Positions 44,546 to 55,346 of a stretch of 64,000 nucleotides of DNA are shown piece by piece. Both the position numbers and the translations under genes were made by a program. The DNA is from Patellaria atrata CBS 101060. Its lineage: Eukaryota > Ascomycota > Dothideomycetes > Patellariales > Patellariaceae. The notes under the pieces are model-generated. The model was not told the DNA's origin. It saw nothing but the letters and a program-made list of their open reading frames with translations, and ran no database searches. How positions within the stretch are numbered: the first letter of the stretch is position 1; the number at the start of each line of letters is the position of its first letter. The stretch lies in assembly GCA_010093705.1 (NCBI GenBank), contig MU006090.1:1329817-1393816 (forward strand), written 5' to 3'.

Positions 44546-45311
44546 CTATGTGGTAGACTCCTCCTTCCACTTGTCCCGGCCCTCAAGCAACCGCTTCGCC
44601 TGCACAGCAATCGACTCCCTCTCTTCAGGCCGCTTAGCCGCATACCTAAGCGGCCTCGTCTTATTCTGCATATCTTCATGGGCGTGCTTGGTCGCATCAT
44701 ATTTCGACTTATCCCACCTACATCACGCACCCATCAGCATTCATCCACCAAACTGAACAACCCCAATTTGGGGAAATACTCACAATTCGTAATCCTCCGG
44801 CTCCGCCGGCCAAACGAACGGACTGTCCATCTCGATTGTCATCCTTTTCACCGCCCTAGGCCTGTGCCATTTTCGCGGTTTCGGAAGCCGTGCGAACCTT
44901 TTGTCGGCCCGGACTTTCTGCTGGTGGACGTAGGAGCGGACGCGGAGGGCGCGCACACCGTACGCGTGCCAGAGGTAATCGCGCAGATCGAGCTTGTTGA
45001 AGGTTAAGGGGACGATGAAGCGGGCGAAGGTTGGGGGGAGCCTGGGGGAGCGTAGGAGGGTGATGATGTGGTTGGGCCTAAGGGGATAAATTAGTGGGGG
45101 GGAATTGGGGTGGTAGGATGGGAGGGATGTACAAGAATACTTGCTTGCGCCCGACTATGAAGTGGGGGTTTAGGGATTTGGAAGCCATTTGATGGGCATT
45201 GGGGGTGTGGATGGGTGCTTGGGAGATGTCAAGAAACTTTTGGAGGATATCCTTGAAGCTTAACGAGAGGGTTCTGTTGCTGGTGGTGCAAACGCGCCAA
45301 GGCCTGACCAT
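44546..45311 (-). CDS. MRP20: Mitochondrial large-subunit ribosomal protein uL23m
   Basis: Three exons, 45311-45133, 45077-44784 and 44717-44546, encode 214 residues. The phase-2 junction of exon 1 makes KQVFLPNHIITLLRSP, the usual start of the uL23 fold. LPPTFARFIVPLTFNKLDLRDYLWHAYGVR then VRSYVHQQKV are diagnostic, followed by the mitochondrial extension MDSPFVWPAEPEDYELWDKSKYD. In bacteria and mitochondria uL23 sits at the polypeptide exit tunnel. A Leu/Ser/Arg-rich N-terminus fits an import presequence. It shares a 151-bp promoter with the divergent DUF202 gene. Confidence 0.92.
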
Positions 45312-45462
45312 TTCTCTCTCTCCGCGCTTGTACTTATTCGGACGACATTCAATGGTGTAATATTTTTAGGAGCGGTTCAAAATTTAAGAGTATACATTAT
45401 CGTCAATTCAAATGCATACATAAAGTTGATGATCAGTTTCTGCAAGAAGAAGTCTGGGAATT
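45312..45462. promoter_or_regulatory. 151-bp divergent promoter (uL23m / DUF202 gene)
   Basis: The two start codons face away from each other across 151 bp, so core promoter elements must be shared or overlapping. Confidence 0.5.
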
Positions 45463-46169
45463 ATGGCTTCGGTTGAACCTAGCGAACAACTGGAGCACTA
45501 CAATCCAGTATTCAGATGGTTAGGCATTAAACCAATCATAATTAAGCCGTCAGTGATGCTGTGATAGATATCCCTTGAAGAGGACTGACAATTTACCAGT
45601 GACAATACTTATGAAAATTCGGTTTTCCTTGAACGTCCTCTTCTTGGACCACTTCTTTTCGAGAACAATTCGTCAGATGCTCGTGATCATGCAGCAAATG
45701 AGAGAAGTATGTCCTTCAATGTTAGTACTTGCCTGTTAACTGACTCTGGACAGCGTTTCTATCATGGCTACGACTGTCAGTATATATGGCTATAGTATCT
45801 ACGGCCATAGTCTTGTCGTTTCATCTGAAACGACAGCCTACAGTTATGGGTAATTTTGGACCCCTTATATGAATATGGTCCACTAAGGAGATTATAGAGA
45901 AACGATTTGCATTACCATTCGGTATTATCTTCTGGCTCCTATCGGTTGCTTGTCTAGCTAGTGGATTGGCAAATTACATCGCAACTGTAACTAAGTACAG
46001 CCAACGACGGGCTCTAGTGCAATCCGGATGGAAGACGCAGATGGTAACTAAACGCTAGACATTATAAAAACGCATGGCTAATTCATATTAGGTCTTCACA
46101 GTGGTGGCAACGGCGATTGTTGCAGCTTGTATATTGCTTCTTTCCACACATTCGGTTTCAAGCCGTTAA
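45463..46169 (+). CDS. DUF202 membrane protein, five short exons
   Basis: Exons 45463-45518, 45600-45706, 45754-45849, 45898-46043 and 46092-46169 splice in frame to 160 residues; no single open frame reveals it. The family signature RDHAANERTFLSWLRLSVYMAI spans the exon 2/3 junction and begins the first helix. Two more helices follow (FGIIFWLLSVACLASGLANYI and VFTVVATAIVAACILLL). This is the usual three-helix DUF202 (YidH-like) layout. The same domain ends fungal Vtc polyphosphate-polymerase subunits, but stand-alone proteins are uncharacterised; a vacuolar or plasma-membrane site is likely. The first donor (GTTAGG) is the weakest splice call. Confidence 0.85.
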
Positions 46170-46272
46170 AATCTTCCTATCTTAGGCTGCATATGTCTCG
46201 ACCTCTTCAGAGTGATAATACTTCGTATATCATAGCGGTATCGTCGTGAGCCGCTTCTGATTCCCAATTTGG

Positions 46273-47255
46273 TTAGATATCCAGTGGGGCCCACGTCTCA
46301 TCATCCACGGTTGTGTAGATCGCCCCCATTTCCAAGAGTTCAAACCCAGCTCTCCCTACTTCTGATAACTCCATACCTATTCTTGATGCAATGTATTGAC
46401 AGTGTAGACCCGTATGAGATTGTTCTGAAGTTCTAATGCACTCATAGACCTTTCTAGCAGCGGGAGACATCGATGTCAGCAGTCCTTGTTGGCCTCCATA
46501 GTTATTTTGCTGTTCCGTATAACCGCCGTTATTTGTTGTAGTGGCGACACCAGTTCCAGGTGGTCCTCGTGTGAAGTGCAAGTGCACCACTGTAGCTTCT
46601 AACAGGTGATAAGAAATTTCGTTGTAGTCTGTAATAGGTCGAACGACATGAGCGGTGACATTTCTCCTATTGTTGAATGCTTTTAGACGGCCCCATACTC
46701 GGGCGTATGTATTTGCTACGAGTTTTGGTTTCGAATCGTCTGTATCCATATCGTTGATTGCGTCGGCATCTATCCATTTCTTTACTTCTATTGTACCAGT
46801 ACCATCATCAAACGTATAGTTGGTATGAGTAGCTTGCGATGATAGACTTCGTATTTGTCCAACGAATGTGAGCTACATCAAGATTTAGTTCAGGCTGTAC
46901 GATAGTACTTTGACGCGAAGGTACCTGTGTAATTTCCGCACCATCTATTTTGAACTCAGCATCTGGGTGCGGCTGCTGAGCATCAAGCAGTTGCTTAATG
47001 GTCACGGGTCTTAAAGTATCGTTGCCATGAGACTATCGAGATTTTATAGTCAGTGAGAAGGCTTAATAAAGATATGATGCATTACCTACCCTGTTTGCGG
47101 ATGGGCTGCTCTGGCTACCTTGATTCATGAAACCTCCTCCGCCAGATCCTCCTTGAGCTCCATAACTTGTAGTGGAATATCCACCACCGTAACCACTATA
47201 CTCTACAGATTTGTTAGCATGGACAACTTCACAAACGACAGACAGATTTACCCAT
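46273..47255 (-). CDS. RFA2: Replication protein A 32-kDa subunit
   Basis: Four exons, 47255-47252, 47202-47090, 47032-46925 and 46872-46273, encode 274 residues. The first exon holds just ATGG. The N-terminus is Gly/Ser/Tyr-rich (GYGGGYSTTSYG), the phosphorylated region of RPA2 proteins. TIKQLLDAQ then LTFVGQIRSL, NYTFDDGTGTIEVKKW and YARVWGRLKAF form the OB fold (about residues 75-185). The C-terminal winged helix (about 200-274) contains ARKVYECIRTSEQSHTGLHCQYIA. RPA coats single-stranded DNA in replication, repair and recombination; RPA32 pairs with RPA14 and RPA70. It is convergent with the DUF202 gene (103-bp gap) and divergent from DBP10. Confidence 0.93.
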
Positions 47256-47592
47256 CTTGATGTGGTGCGGGCCGCTAAGAATGGAGCCGGATCACTGAAA
47301 TGGACTGATACAATTCTCTATAGCAAAATTTGACGTGATTGCATACGCTCAACCTAGATGTTTGGAGATAGTATGGCGTTCGTGAATAGGTTACAGTACG
47401 GAGTAGAGCAGTTTAAACGCGATCGATTGGAGAAGAACGCGTCGGTAAGGTGTCGCCCGCTTGCCCCTCCACTTTGGACCCTGAAGTTTGAGGGTCTGAG
47501 CTCAAATTTAGTTTTAATGTCTTGGCAGAATGATATTTTTCAACATCGGTGATGGTAACAGATTGTAAGCTGCAATAAATCTGACCATCGAA
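47256..47592. promoter_or_regulatory. 337-bp divergent promoter (RFA2 / DBP10)
   Basis: This separates the start codons of a DNA-replication gene and a ribosome-assembly helicase gene. GATCGATTGG and ACGCGTCGG at 47421-47443 resemble growth- or cell-cycle-linked words (an MluI-type ACGCGT is a known MBF target in yeasts). Function is inferred. Confidence 0.4.
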
Positions 47593-50325
47593 ATGCCTCA
47601 CCGCGCCGCCTCTCCTGCCGAATCGGAGAACGAGTTTGATATAGGAAACGTTATATTCACAGAGGGAGCTACAACTCAGAGCGAAGACGCTAAAGCAAGG
47701 GATATACAGTCGTTTGATTTTTCGATTGAGCCTGTAGGTGATGAAGATGGAGATAGCGGCGATGAAGCTTTCATTGCCGCTCGCCAGGCTGCGTCGAATC
47801 GCAAAACTTCGAACCTGAGGGGAAAGATAGGCAAGAAAGGTGGAGGTTTTCAGTCTATGGGGCTTAATCCGGCCCTTCAAAAGGCGATTACAAGAAAAGG
47901 TTTCACTGTCCCTACCCCGATACAACGAAAGACAATACCCTTGATCTTGGACAACCAAGACGTTGTCGGAATGGCTAGGACAGGTTCGGGCAAAACTGCT
48001 GCGTTCGTAATCCCAATGGTAGAGAAACTGAAGAGCCATAGTGCAAAAGTTGGAGCAAGGGGTGTGATCATGTCACCCTCTAGAGAATTGGCACTGCAGA
48101 CACTGACTGTGGTAAAAGAGCTGAGCCGTGGAACTGACTTGCGTGTCGTTCTACTTGTGGGCGGCGAGGGTCTCGAGGAGCAATTTGCCTCTGTGGCTTC
48201 CAACCCGGATATAATCATTGCTACTCCTGGCAGGTTTTTACATTTAAAGGTAGAAATGGGACTTGATCTATCCTCCGTAAAATATATTGTATTCGACGAA
48301 GCCGACCGCTTATTCGAGATGGGGTTTGCTGTACAGCTGACCGAACTATTATATTCTCTTCCTACATCACGCCAGACTTTACTGTTCTCCGCTACCTTAC
48401 CAAAATCTCTAGTTGAATTCGCAAGAGCAGGACTGCAAGAACCCAAACTTGTTCGCCTAGATTCCGAGAGCAAGATTTCCCCGGAGTTGCAGAGCGCTTT
48501 TTTCACAATCAAGAGCTCTGAGAAAGAAGGTGCATTACTCCATATTATACAAGACATCATCAAGATCCCAGCAGGGCCTACTGTTCAAAGCCTCCAACTG
48601 AAGGACCGGCCGGCTGGAAGTAAGAAGCGAAAGCGTGAAACTGCGCGTTCTAGCGTAACAGAATGCCCGACAGAGTATTCAACTATCATATTTACGGCCA
48701 CAAAGCACCATGTGGAGTATCTCGCAGCCCTTCTTCGATCATCTGGATATACTGTTTCTCATGTCTACGGGGCACTTGATCAAGCAGCGCGCAAAATGCA
48801 GGTTCAGGACTTTCGAAGTGGTCTGTCACACATACTTGTAGTGACAGATGTTGCTGCTCGTGGCATCGACATACCTGTGCTTGCCAACGTTATAAACTAC
48901 GATTTCCCATCACAGCCGAAGGTCTTTGTGCACCGGGTTGGGCGAACGGCTAGGGCGGGGAAGACTGGCTGGAGCTATAGCTTGATTAGAGACTCAGATA
49001 CACCCTACCTTCTAGATCTTCAACTGTTTCTAAGTAGAAGATTGGTACTCGGTAGGATCGCTGAATCCACCAGTTTCTCTGAAGATGTCATTGTAGGAAA
49101 TATGCCCAGAGACAAGCTCGAGAGCAGTTGCGAGTTGGTTAACAACCTGCTGGGCCACGATATCGATTTAGTCAATCTCCGGACCGTAGCGCAAAAGGGA
49201 GAAAAACTGTACGTAAGGACTCGAAATGCAGCATCAACTGAGAGTTGTAAACGGGCCAAGGAGGTATTTTCCGCTGAGAATGCTGCCGGGCTTAATATGC
49301 TCTTTAGGAACGAGGTTCATGAAATAGAGAGCGAAAGGGAGAGGATGCTTGCTCGGTTAAGTGGCTTCAGACCTCAGGAAACCGTTTTTGAGATCGGCAA
49401 ACGGGGATATAATAACGAGGCCGGAGAGATCATGCGCAAAAGAAGGGAGAAGATTGAATCTCAAAAGCGCCCCACTGCGAAGGTGTCAGCATCTAGTACC
49501 GGGATGCTCGACCAAGACGCACTCCCAAACGGGTCGTCCCCATCCGAAAAGGATGACTCTGATATTCAGTCGTATGCAGGCTTAGACGACGAGCTTTCGG
49601 CCTCCGACGAGGAATTAGAGATAACATTCTCGCAACCTACAAAATCTGACAAATCAGGAGGCGATTCATGGAAGGATTCCGCGTTGTTCATGTCCTACAC
49701 ACCTCAAACATCTAATCTAGTAGAAGATCGAGCGTATGGAGTACAGTCCGGGTCGTACAACACTGCTCATCATAGTTTGGGATTTGTTGAGGCTGCTCGT
49801 GGTGCAACTATGGATCTCAACCAAGATGAAGCTCGAGGCTTTGCGGAACCCAGCAAAGCCCGAGGGATGCGGTGGGACAAGAAAAGCAAGAAATATGTCG
49901 CAAGGGCAAATGATGAAGATGGTTCACGAGGCGTCAAAATGGTACGTGGCGAAAGTGGGCTGAAGATTGCGGCAGGCTTCCGAAGCGGCCGCTTTGACGC
50001 GTGGCGTAGGTCGAACAAAATCGATCGACTGCCGCGAACCGGTGAAGCAGAGCTCTCGAAAAGTTTCCATAACGGCAACAATCAGTTTGGGAAGCGCTTC
50101 AAGCACAAGGCGGAGAGAGCACCAAAGGACGCCGACAGATACCGTGATGACTTTCACGTTCAGAAAAAGCGTGTCGCAGAGGCCAAAGAAAAACGTATTG
50201 GCAAATTCAAAGATGGTACTGGGAAGAGTGAATTGAAAGGCGTTCACGACGTGCGAAAGGCAAGGCAATTGAAGGAGAAGAGGAGAGAAAAGAACGCCAG
50301 ACCACCGAAGAGGAGTCGGATATGA
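47593..50325 (+). CDS. DBP10: ATP-dependent RNA helicase Dbp10
   Basis: Single exon, 910 residues, standard for Dbp10. It has an acidic N-terminus, then the Q motif ([14 protein letters not shown]), motif [29 protein letters not shown], a basic insert ([10 protein letters not shown]), [25 protein letters not shown] and [10 protein letters not shown]. The DBP10CT domain follows, including [17 protein letters not shown] and [12 protein letters not shown]. The tail is basic ([13 protein letters not shown] and further). Dbp10 works in the nucleolus on pre-60S particles and helps form the peptidyl-transferase centre. All helicase motifs are intact. Confidence 0.95.
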   Translation: MPHRAASPAESENEFDIGNVIFTEGATTQSEDAKARDIQSFDFSIEPVGDEDGDSGDEAFIAARQAASNRKTSNLRGKIGKKGGGFQSMGLNPALQKAITRKGFTVPTPIQRKTIPLILDNQDVVGMARTGSGKTAAFVIPMVEKLKSHSAKVGARGVIMSPSRELALQTLTVVKELSRGTDLRVVLLVGGEGLEEQFASVASNPDIIIATPGRFLHLKVEMGLDLSSVKYIVFDEADRLFEMGFAVQLTELLYSLPTSRQTLLFSATLPKSLVEFARAGLQEPKLVRLDSESKISPELQSAFFTIKSSEKEGALLHIIQDIIKIPAGPTVQSLQLKDRPAGSKKRKRETARSSVTECPTEYSTIIFTATKHHVEYLAALLRSSGYTVSHVYGALDQAARKMQVQDFRSGLSHILVVTDVAARGIDIPVLANVINYDFPSQPKVFVHRVGRTARAGKTGWSYSLIRDSDTPYLLDLQLFLSRRLVLGRIAESTSFSEDVIVGNMPRDKLESSCELVNNLLGHDIDLVNLRTVAQKGEKLYVRTRNAASTESCKRAKEVFSAENAAGLNMLFRNEVHEIESERERMLARLSGFRPQETVFEIGKRGYNNEAGEIMRKRREKIESQKRPTAKVSASSTGMLDQDALPNGSSPSEKDDSDIQSYAGLDDELSASDEELEITFSQPTKSDKSGGDSWKDSALFMSYTPQTSNLVEDRAYGVQSGSYNTAHHSLGFVEAARGATMDLNQDEARGFAEPSKARGMRWDKKSKKYVARANDEDGSRGVKMVRGESGLKIAAGFRSGRFDAWRRSNKIDRLPRTGEAELSKSFHNGNNQFGKRFKHKAERAPKDADRYRDDFHVQKKRVAEAKEKRIGKFKDGTGKSELKGVHDVRKARQLKEKRREKNARPPKRSRI

Positions 50326-52750
50326 CTTGGTAGCAATCCATAACTAGCTACAATCCAAATACTGTATGATATCAATTCGAAAGACTCAATGAATAGTTGA
50401 GACCGGCCGTTGTCTGATTTCTGATCGGTACTCATTGCTTCAAGTTGCTTATTATTGTCCGCCGGTCAACAGAAGCATATAAGAGCGTTGAACCTATGCC
50501 TTAAGGAATGGTCCGGAGCTACTGTATCCTTCCACACTCCACGGAGGTTTATGTCTTCAAGTAAGCGTGGTTCACGTGTTATATTATCCCCTCCTTTATC
50601 CCGCGCTACTGCACGACAACATGCGTATGTCTCGAGCGGTACGGAGTACATGAGCACGAATTTGACCTGCCATGGAATTTTCGACTCGGTTACACCCCAA
50701 TCCACTAACCGAGCGCTTTTCTCAAATATCCATAACGATATCAATCCCCTCGCCGATACAAAGACGCCTGAGAACGCCGAACTTTGAACTTTGGTCGATT
50801 CGCGAGGTAGGTCGGGAATATAACTGACATGGCCTATGGGCGCTTCAAGCCACCAACGCAACATGTCGAGTCTGGGGTATTCCCAATGCGTCACTTCGCT
50901 TATGGAAAAGGATCCTCTTCTGTATGGAGTAGGTTCCCTGGATCAATCCATGTAACAAGCGCTACCTTCTCTCTTTTAGGGGTGCAGCTGACATTCTTTT
51001 AGATGAGTTTGTGGGAACCCGGAACATAAGAACAGGTGTAAGCCTGCTTAGCGTCTTAGATACACCCGAGATCGTGGACCAATATATAGCGAAAAGGACT
51101 CCCGGCCGGGGAGCCTGCGAGCACGCATCGATTTATACATTAATCTCTCAGCGTGATACGAGCTTTGTGCTGCGGGGTACAGAGAGGGAATCCAATCTAG
51201 TGGGTACTAAAGATACCTCAGGAGCTGCGTGACACTTGAACTCCACTACTGCCTTTTGCAAATATTTTTTTATTTATTTATTTTTCATCATGGACGGCCT
51301 CGTTTAACTGATCGCGTCCGCGGTACCAACTGGGTGGGCTCTTTATTTGGAAACAGCAGGGATAGATTTTCAGCAGAGATACGCGAGTTAAGCCGTTGAG
51401 TAGAGGTAATCTTATTTGGTATGTGATCTACGCCGTCAGTCAAACCCATCTTCTTCGATCCCTCTCGGTCTCGTTCCAGCTTCATCTCCGCTTTCCAAAT
51501 CTTGCTGCCACGCTTGCTTCCCATGCTCCCTTGAAACAAAGAAATCTAAGGTCGGCGACTACCGAGCAACTTCGGTGAGACTGGCCCGTGCCTGATACCG
51601 TGATATGCGCTCACCCAGGCCTAACTCCTAAGGCGAATTGGCCAAGTCCCAGGAACAAGGTTATGGGAGAGCCCCGAGAACCGTTGGAGTTCGCCCAGCC
51701 GTGCCAGTCCTCCGTGGGGAGTCAAAAAAATGCCCGGGTGCCAGGTCGGGAGACGGTGGTGTCGACTAAGGACCACATTCAAAACCATGATCCTAATTGC
51801 ACGCACAGCATGGTTTGCACTACTACTGGTAAGTCTGGTAGGCTTCTTGACAGATGGGAAGCCGCCCGTTCGGCACCCGCGCTAAAGACCAGACTTGGCT
51901 ACGGCATGAATATTGTCAATATATTCGGAGGATTTGCAATTACCGGCCACTGCATCGAGTGCTCTCGCGTGCTTTCGCGAGCCCTGAGATCCTTGGGAAA
52001 GAACCGTAGTAAGACCGATGTCGAGCGAATTTATACCTTATTCTCGTGACTACTACTGCAGTACTGCTCGGCTTTCAGAGTTCAGACAGGGACAGACTTG
52101 GGGAGCCAAGGGCGTCAGTGTGGTCGTTTAAAGCTTACGGGCGGAACAAGCAGATGAGCCGTGAGCGAAACGCCATTGTATCCGCTACTAAACCTGTCTA
52201 GAGACTCGTGGAGACCTTGTCGTCGAAATTGTCGTAGCTTCGAGGGAAGCCGACAAAACCCTGTAAATCGGCGACTTAACAGCCTTTTCCACCTTCAACC
52301 TTCCCGCTTTCTGACCACCAAGTGTCACAGCAAAGTCGCACCGGTCCTGTAAGTTAATCTTCTGGTTCCTCGTTTAGGCTGCAATGTCTATACTCCCCGG
52401 TCTCCACGATGTCGTGTACGCCATATTCTCCTTTAGAGCGTACGTACCAACATCATGGGTTCGATGCACTATGCAAATGCAAGCGAACGCGTGCTTCCCC
52501 GCGGTTGGGTAAAGACTCCCTCCTCGCATAACCGTGCTACCTGAATGTTGGGAACAACCCATCGCAAGAAGAGCTGCTAAATAGAACCGTAGCGTCTTAT
52601 CATCCTCTACCTCCTTCCGCAAGTATCAGCAGGCATCGCTTGGATACCATCCCGCGCTTCCGTAACGGGTCTTTCTCGACAGTTTGAGGATTGACAACGA
52701 TGCACGAGGAATTGAGGAGCTGGACAAGATGCCTCAGTTACCAATTTTAG
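50326..52750. other. Gene-free stretch, left half of a 5-kb desert
   Basis: Frames of up to 153 codons (plus, 51588-52049) have no recognisable domain or spliceable partners. A T-rich run with ATTT iterations sits at 51267-51286. The last part (about 52680-52740) reads RIDNDARGIEELDKMPQ, a pattern I associate with an uncharacterised fungal protein family, so it may belong to the relic that follows. Confidence 0.4.
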
Positions 52751-53074
52751 GTTTTGACGCTTCATACCGCGGATGATCCACTACTATACTCTCTTTGTCA
52801 AGCTCATAAGCAAGACTTACCATTACGTGCATCGTATCTTTCATATAGACATCATATAGAATCAGCCAAAGTACAAGGTTGGAAATGAGTTCAAAAGTAC
52901 GGTACCACGAACGGCTGTATTGAAGAAGCTTTCCGCCAATGGCTTCCTCAAGAGAAACTTATGGGATTAGGAGGCTTCAAATACACTTTCTCCGAAGCAA
53001 GTTTTCGGAAAATTCGTGCTGATCATTTACGGACGCTATTTTTGCTTGTTATAATATGGATAGCAACTTATTAG
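52751..53074 (+). pseudogene. Gene relic of unknown family
   Basis: Directly after a strong acceptor (CCAATTTTAG) one frame runs 107 codons with a single internal TGA (52886-52888). It looks coding: LYSLCQAHKQDLPLRASYL and EEAFRQWLPQEKLMGLGGFKY are globular-helix-like and uniform in quality on both sides of the TGA. No start or upstream exon could be fixed. It is probably the remains of a decayed gene; the family is not recognised. Confidence 0.35.
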
Positions 53075-55346
53075 TAAGAACAGTATTTCTACGGTATCAC
53101 TGGTATGCTATAATAATGTTGTTAGTCCTAGCGGAGCTTTGCGGCTGAGGTGGTCCTGTCCAGTATCCAGGCGAAGTAGAACTACCTTACTGTAGTAATA
53201 GTTAAGGTAGTGATGCGACTACCTGACGATGTTATCGAACACGCCATTCTGCTAAAGGATTTTCAGCAACAAGAGCGGAAGCGGTTCAGGTCCAGGTAGG
53301 GTAAGCGGCTGGGATCTCCCACCATTTTCCATTGAAAGTGAAAATAACCGGGATTCTATCTATTACCTTCTATTACGACAAGCCTTTCGGGTCTTTCATA
53401 ACATCCTGTACGACAAGATAGCTTAATGCGGGTCCTTTACCATACCTTACCTGCTGTAGTTCAGAGTTCAGAGGAGGTGAATCTGCTCCGAGGTGACAGG
53501 CGCGTTTTTATCCGGTGCCTCACACCCACTCATTTTTATAACGTTATTTCCCGGTCCAGCTACGCCAGCAGGCCAGCAGAGGGCCCCGATCTGCGAGTTT
53601 CGCAGCTTTGGACTCAGGCTAGCATGGGAGACAACATTTATGGTGTTGCCGCTGCATACTTTCCATGTGGCTTTATAAAAATCCTGGGACAAATTGAATG
53701 CGTCGGGCATTGCACATCCGTCTCATGTCTGTGGTAGTAGGTGGTGGTAAAGTCGCCGTATGAAACTAAACATGCGGCTGTTGCCGCTAGGTACGGGTAC
53801 ATTTAATTTGGATTTTTATAGGTCAGGCACTATCTTCTTCAATTTTTCTGGATATATCAAAGCTACCAAACCAATTGGACTAGATGTCTCCCATGTTCCC
53901 CATTCGGTCATTCAGCAAAACTAGCGGTGGCTAGTGCAGTCGTTACTTTGCGCCTCCAAGGAGGTGGCGAGCGGCGGAAAACAGTTGGGAGTCTTGGGAC
54001 TCACTCTGAGGAGCAGATGATGAAGATCGTTCCATGGTGGCTGAACGGGCTCTTGATTCTCAACTGACAGTGAGCGTCTGGGCTTGAGCCTTTTGCTATG
54101 AGCATCTGGTTAGAGGTGAGAACCTGCATCAAGTCATCAACATTCCGCCAGTCAGCGCGCTCCAAATAATACGAAATGATCCAAGAGCCTTACTGTCTTG
54201 TCTGGAAAAGCCACATTCGCCATTCCAGCTTCAGACGTTCTAATTCGTCCCTATCGGGGGGCGACCCGGGCGATCAAAAGCAAAAGGCGCAGGATGGCCT
54301 CGAGGGAAAGTCGAGTCTACCAGCAAGCTGATTGGCATATCGTAGGTAACCGTGCTCGCATCCTCACGAAGAGTTTCTACGGCGTGGCCTGTTTCCCTAC
54401 CCTATGGCTAGGGCTATCGAATAATAATGGGGAATTGAACCAGTTTGACAAGCCTTCTCTTTTCTCTACGGTGAGCCACCATCAAACATCATCCCAACAT
54501 GCTGGCATCCGTGCTTAGTCTGTCTGGACTAAGGTAGTTTAGGAAGTGTGAGAAACTGGACAGTACCGTAGTCACAGTACTGTAGGAACGATCAGCCGAA
54601 CGAAGCTCAAGCTTGTAAGCGTCCTTTTTCTCGCCGCTATACTACAACCGATGCAAGCAAAGTGGCTCTCTGCTATGGCTGTCATCCATCTGCGGGTTCG
54701 ACATGGGTCCTTCAAGGGAGATCTGTGGTCCCGCAAAGCATTTCCTTCCCGGTTCTTCTTAATTAGTGGTTGATATCCTCCCGCGCTGGGACCTGTGTTC
54801 AATTATTGTCATCTTTTCTCCACATGTCGCGTAGCACCCAGCACCCAGCATCCAGGCTCTACTACTGACTGCCTAACATGAAGTATCAAGCGTACTCCTT
54901 GTGAAGAGATTTACTCTGCTATACTTTGAATCGATGCCATCGTTGTAGCCGGTCAGGCTACTGTCTGTCTCTACTGGTGCCAGATTCGGTCTGCTGAGAA
55001 GCTTGAGATACGTTCCCTTACAAGTCTTGCACTAATACATGGTAAGAACGCCCACATGACCCTCTCCCCGAACCTCTCTATCAACTTATTTTCGGAATAC
55101 CTTTGTATTCCATCTATGTTTCCCGTAACTCTAAAATATCATACTGCCACATGAACGCATTCTCTCTTTTTGGACTCTCGCTCATGGTTCTTAGGAAGAG
55201 TTATGATTGCTACTTAACTCAAATACTTTCAAAGGATCTGTATGCAATCATAAGGCCTCCGTATGTGGTATTATCTTGGGTTACCGTTGTCTTGGGGCTT
55301 GATTGCGTGTTGCTGTTGAGTCTACGAGTTCGACTTGCGGGAAGCT
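53075..55346. other. Gene-free stretch, right half of the desert
   Basis: No supported gene. A minor frame near 53210-53300 starts MRLPDDVIEHAILLKDFQQQ and may be another exon relic. The right end is the promoter and leader of the Zn2Cys6/PAS gene, with CT-rich stretches at 55060-55160. Confidence 0.4.

Noticed and set aside
47413-48039. 208-codon minus frame across the DBP10 start
   Set aside because: It overlaps the helicase coding region and shared promoter and shows no domain.
47877-48563. 228-codon antisense frame in DBP10
   Set aside because: The sense strand carries all DEAD-box motifs, so the antisense frame is a shadow.
51588-52049. 153-codon plus frame in the gene desert
   Set aside because: Composition and sequence do not resemble a protein family, and no splice partners are visible.
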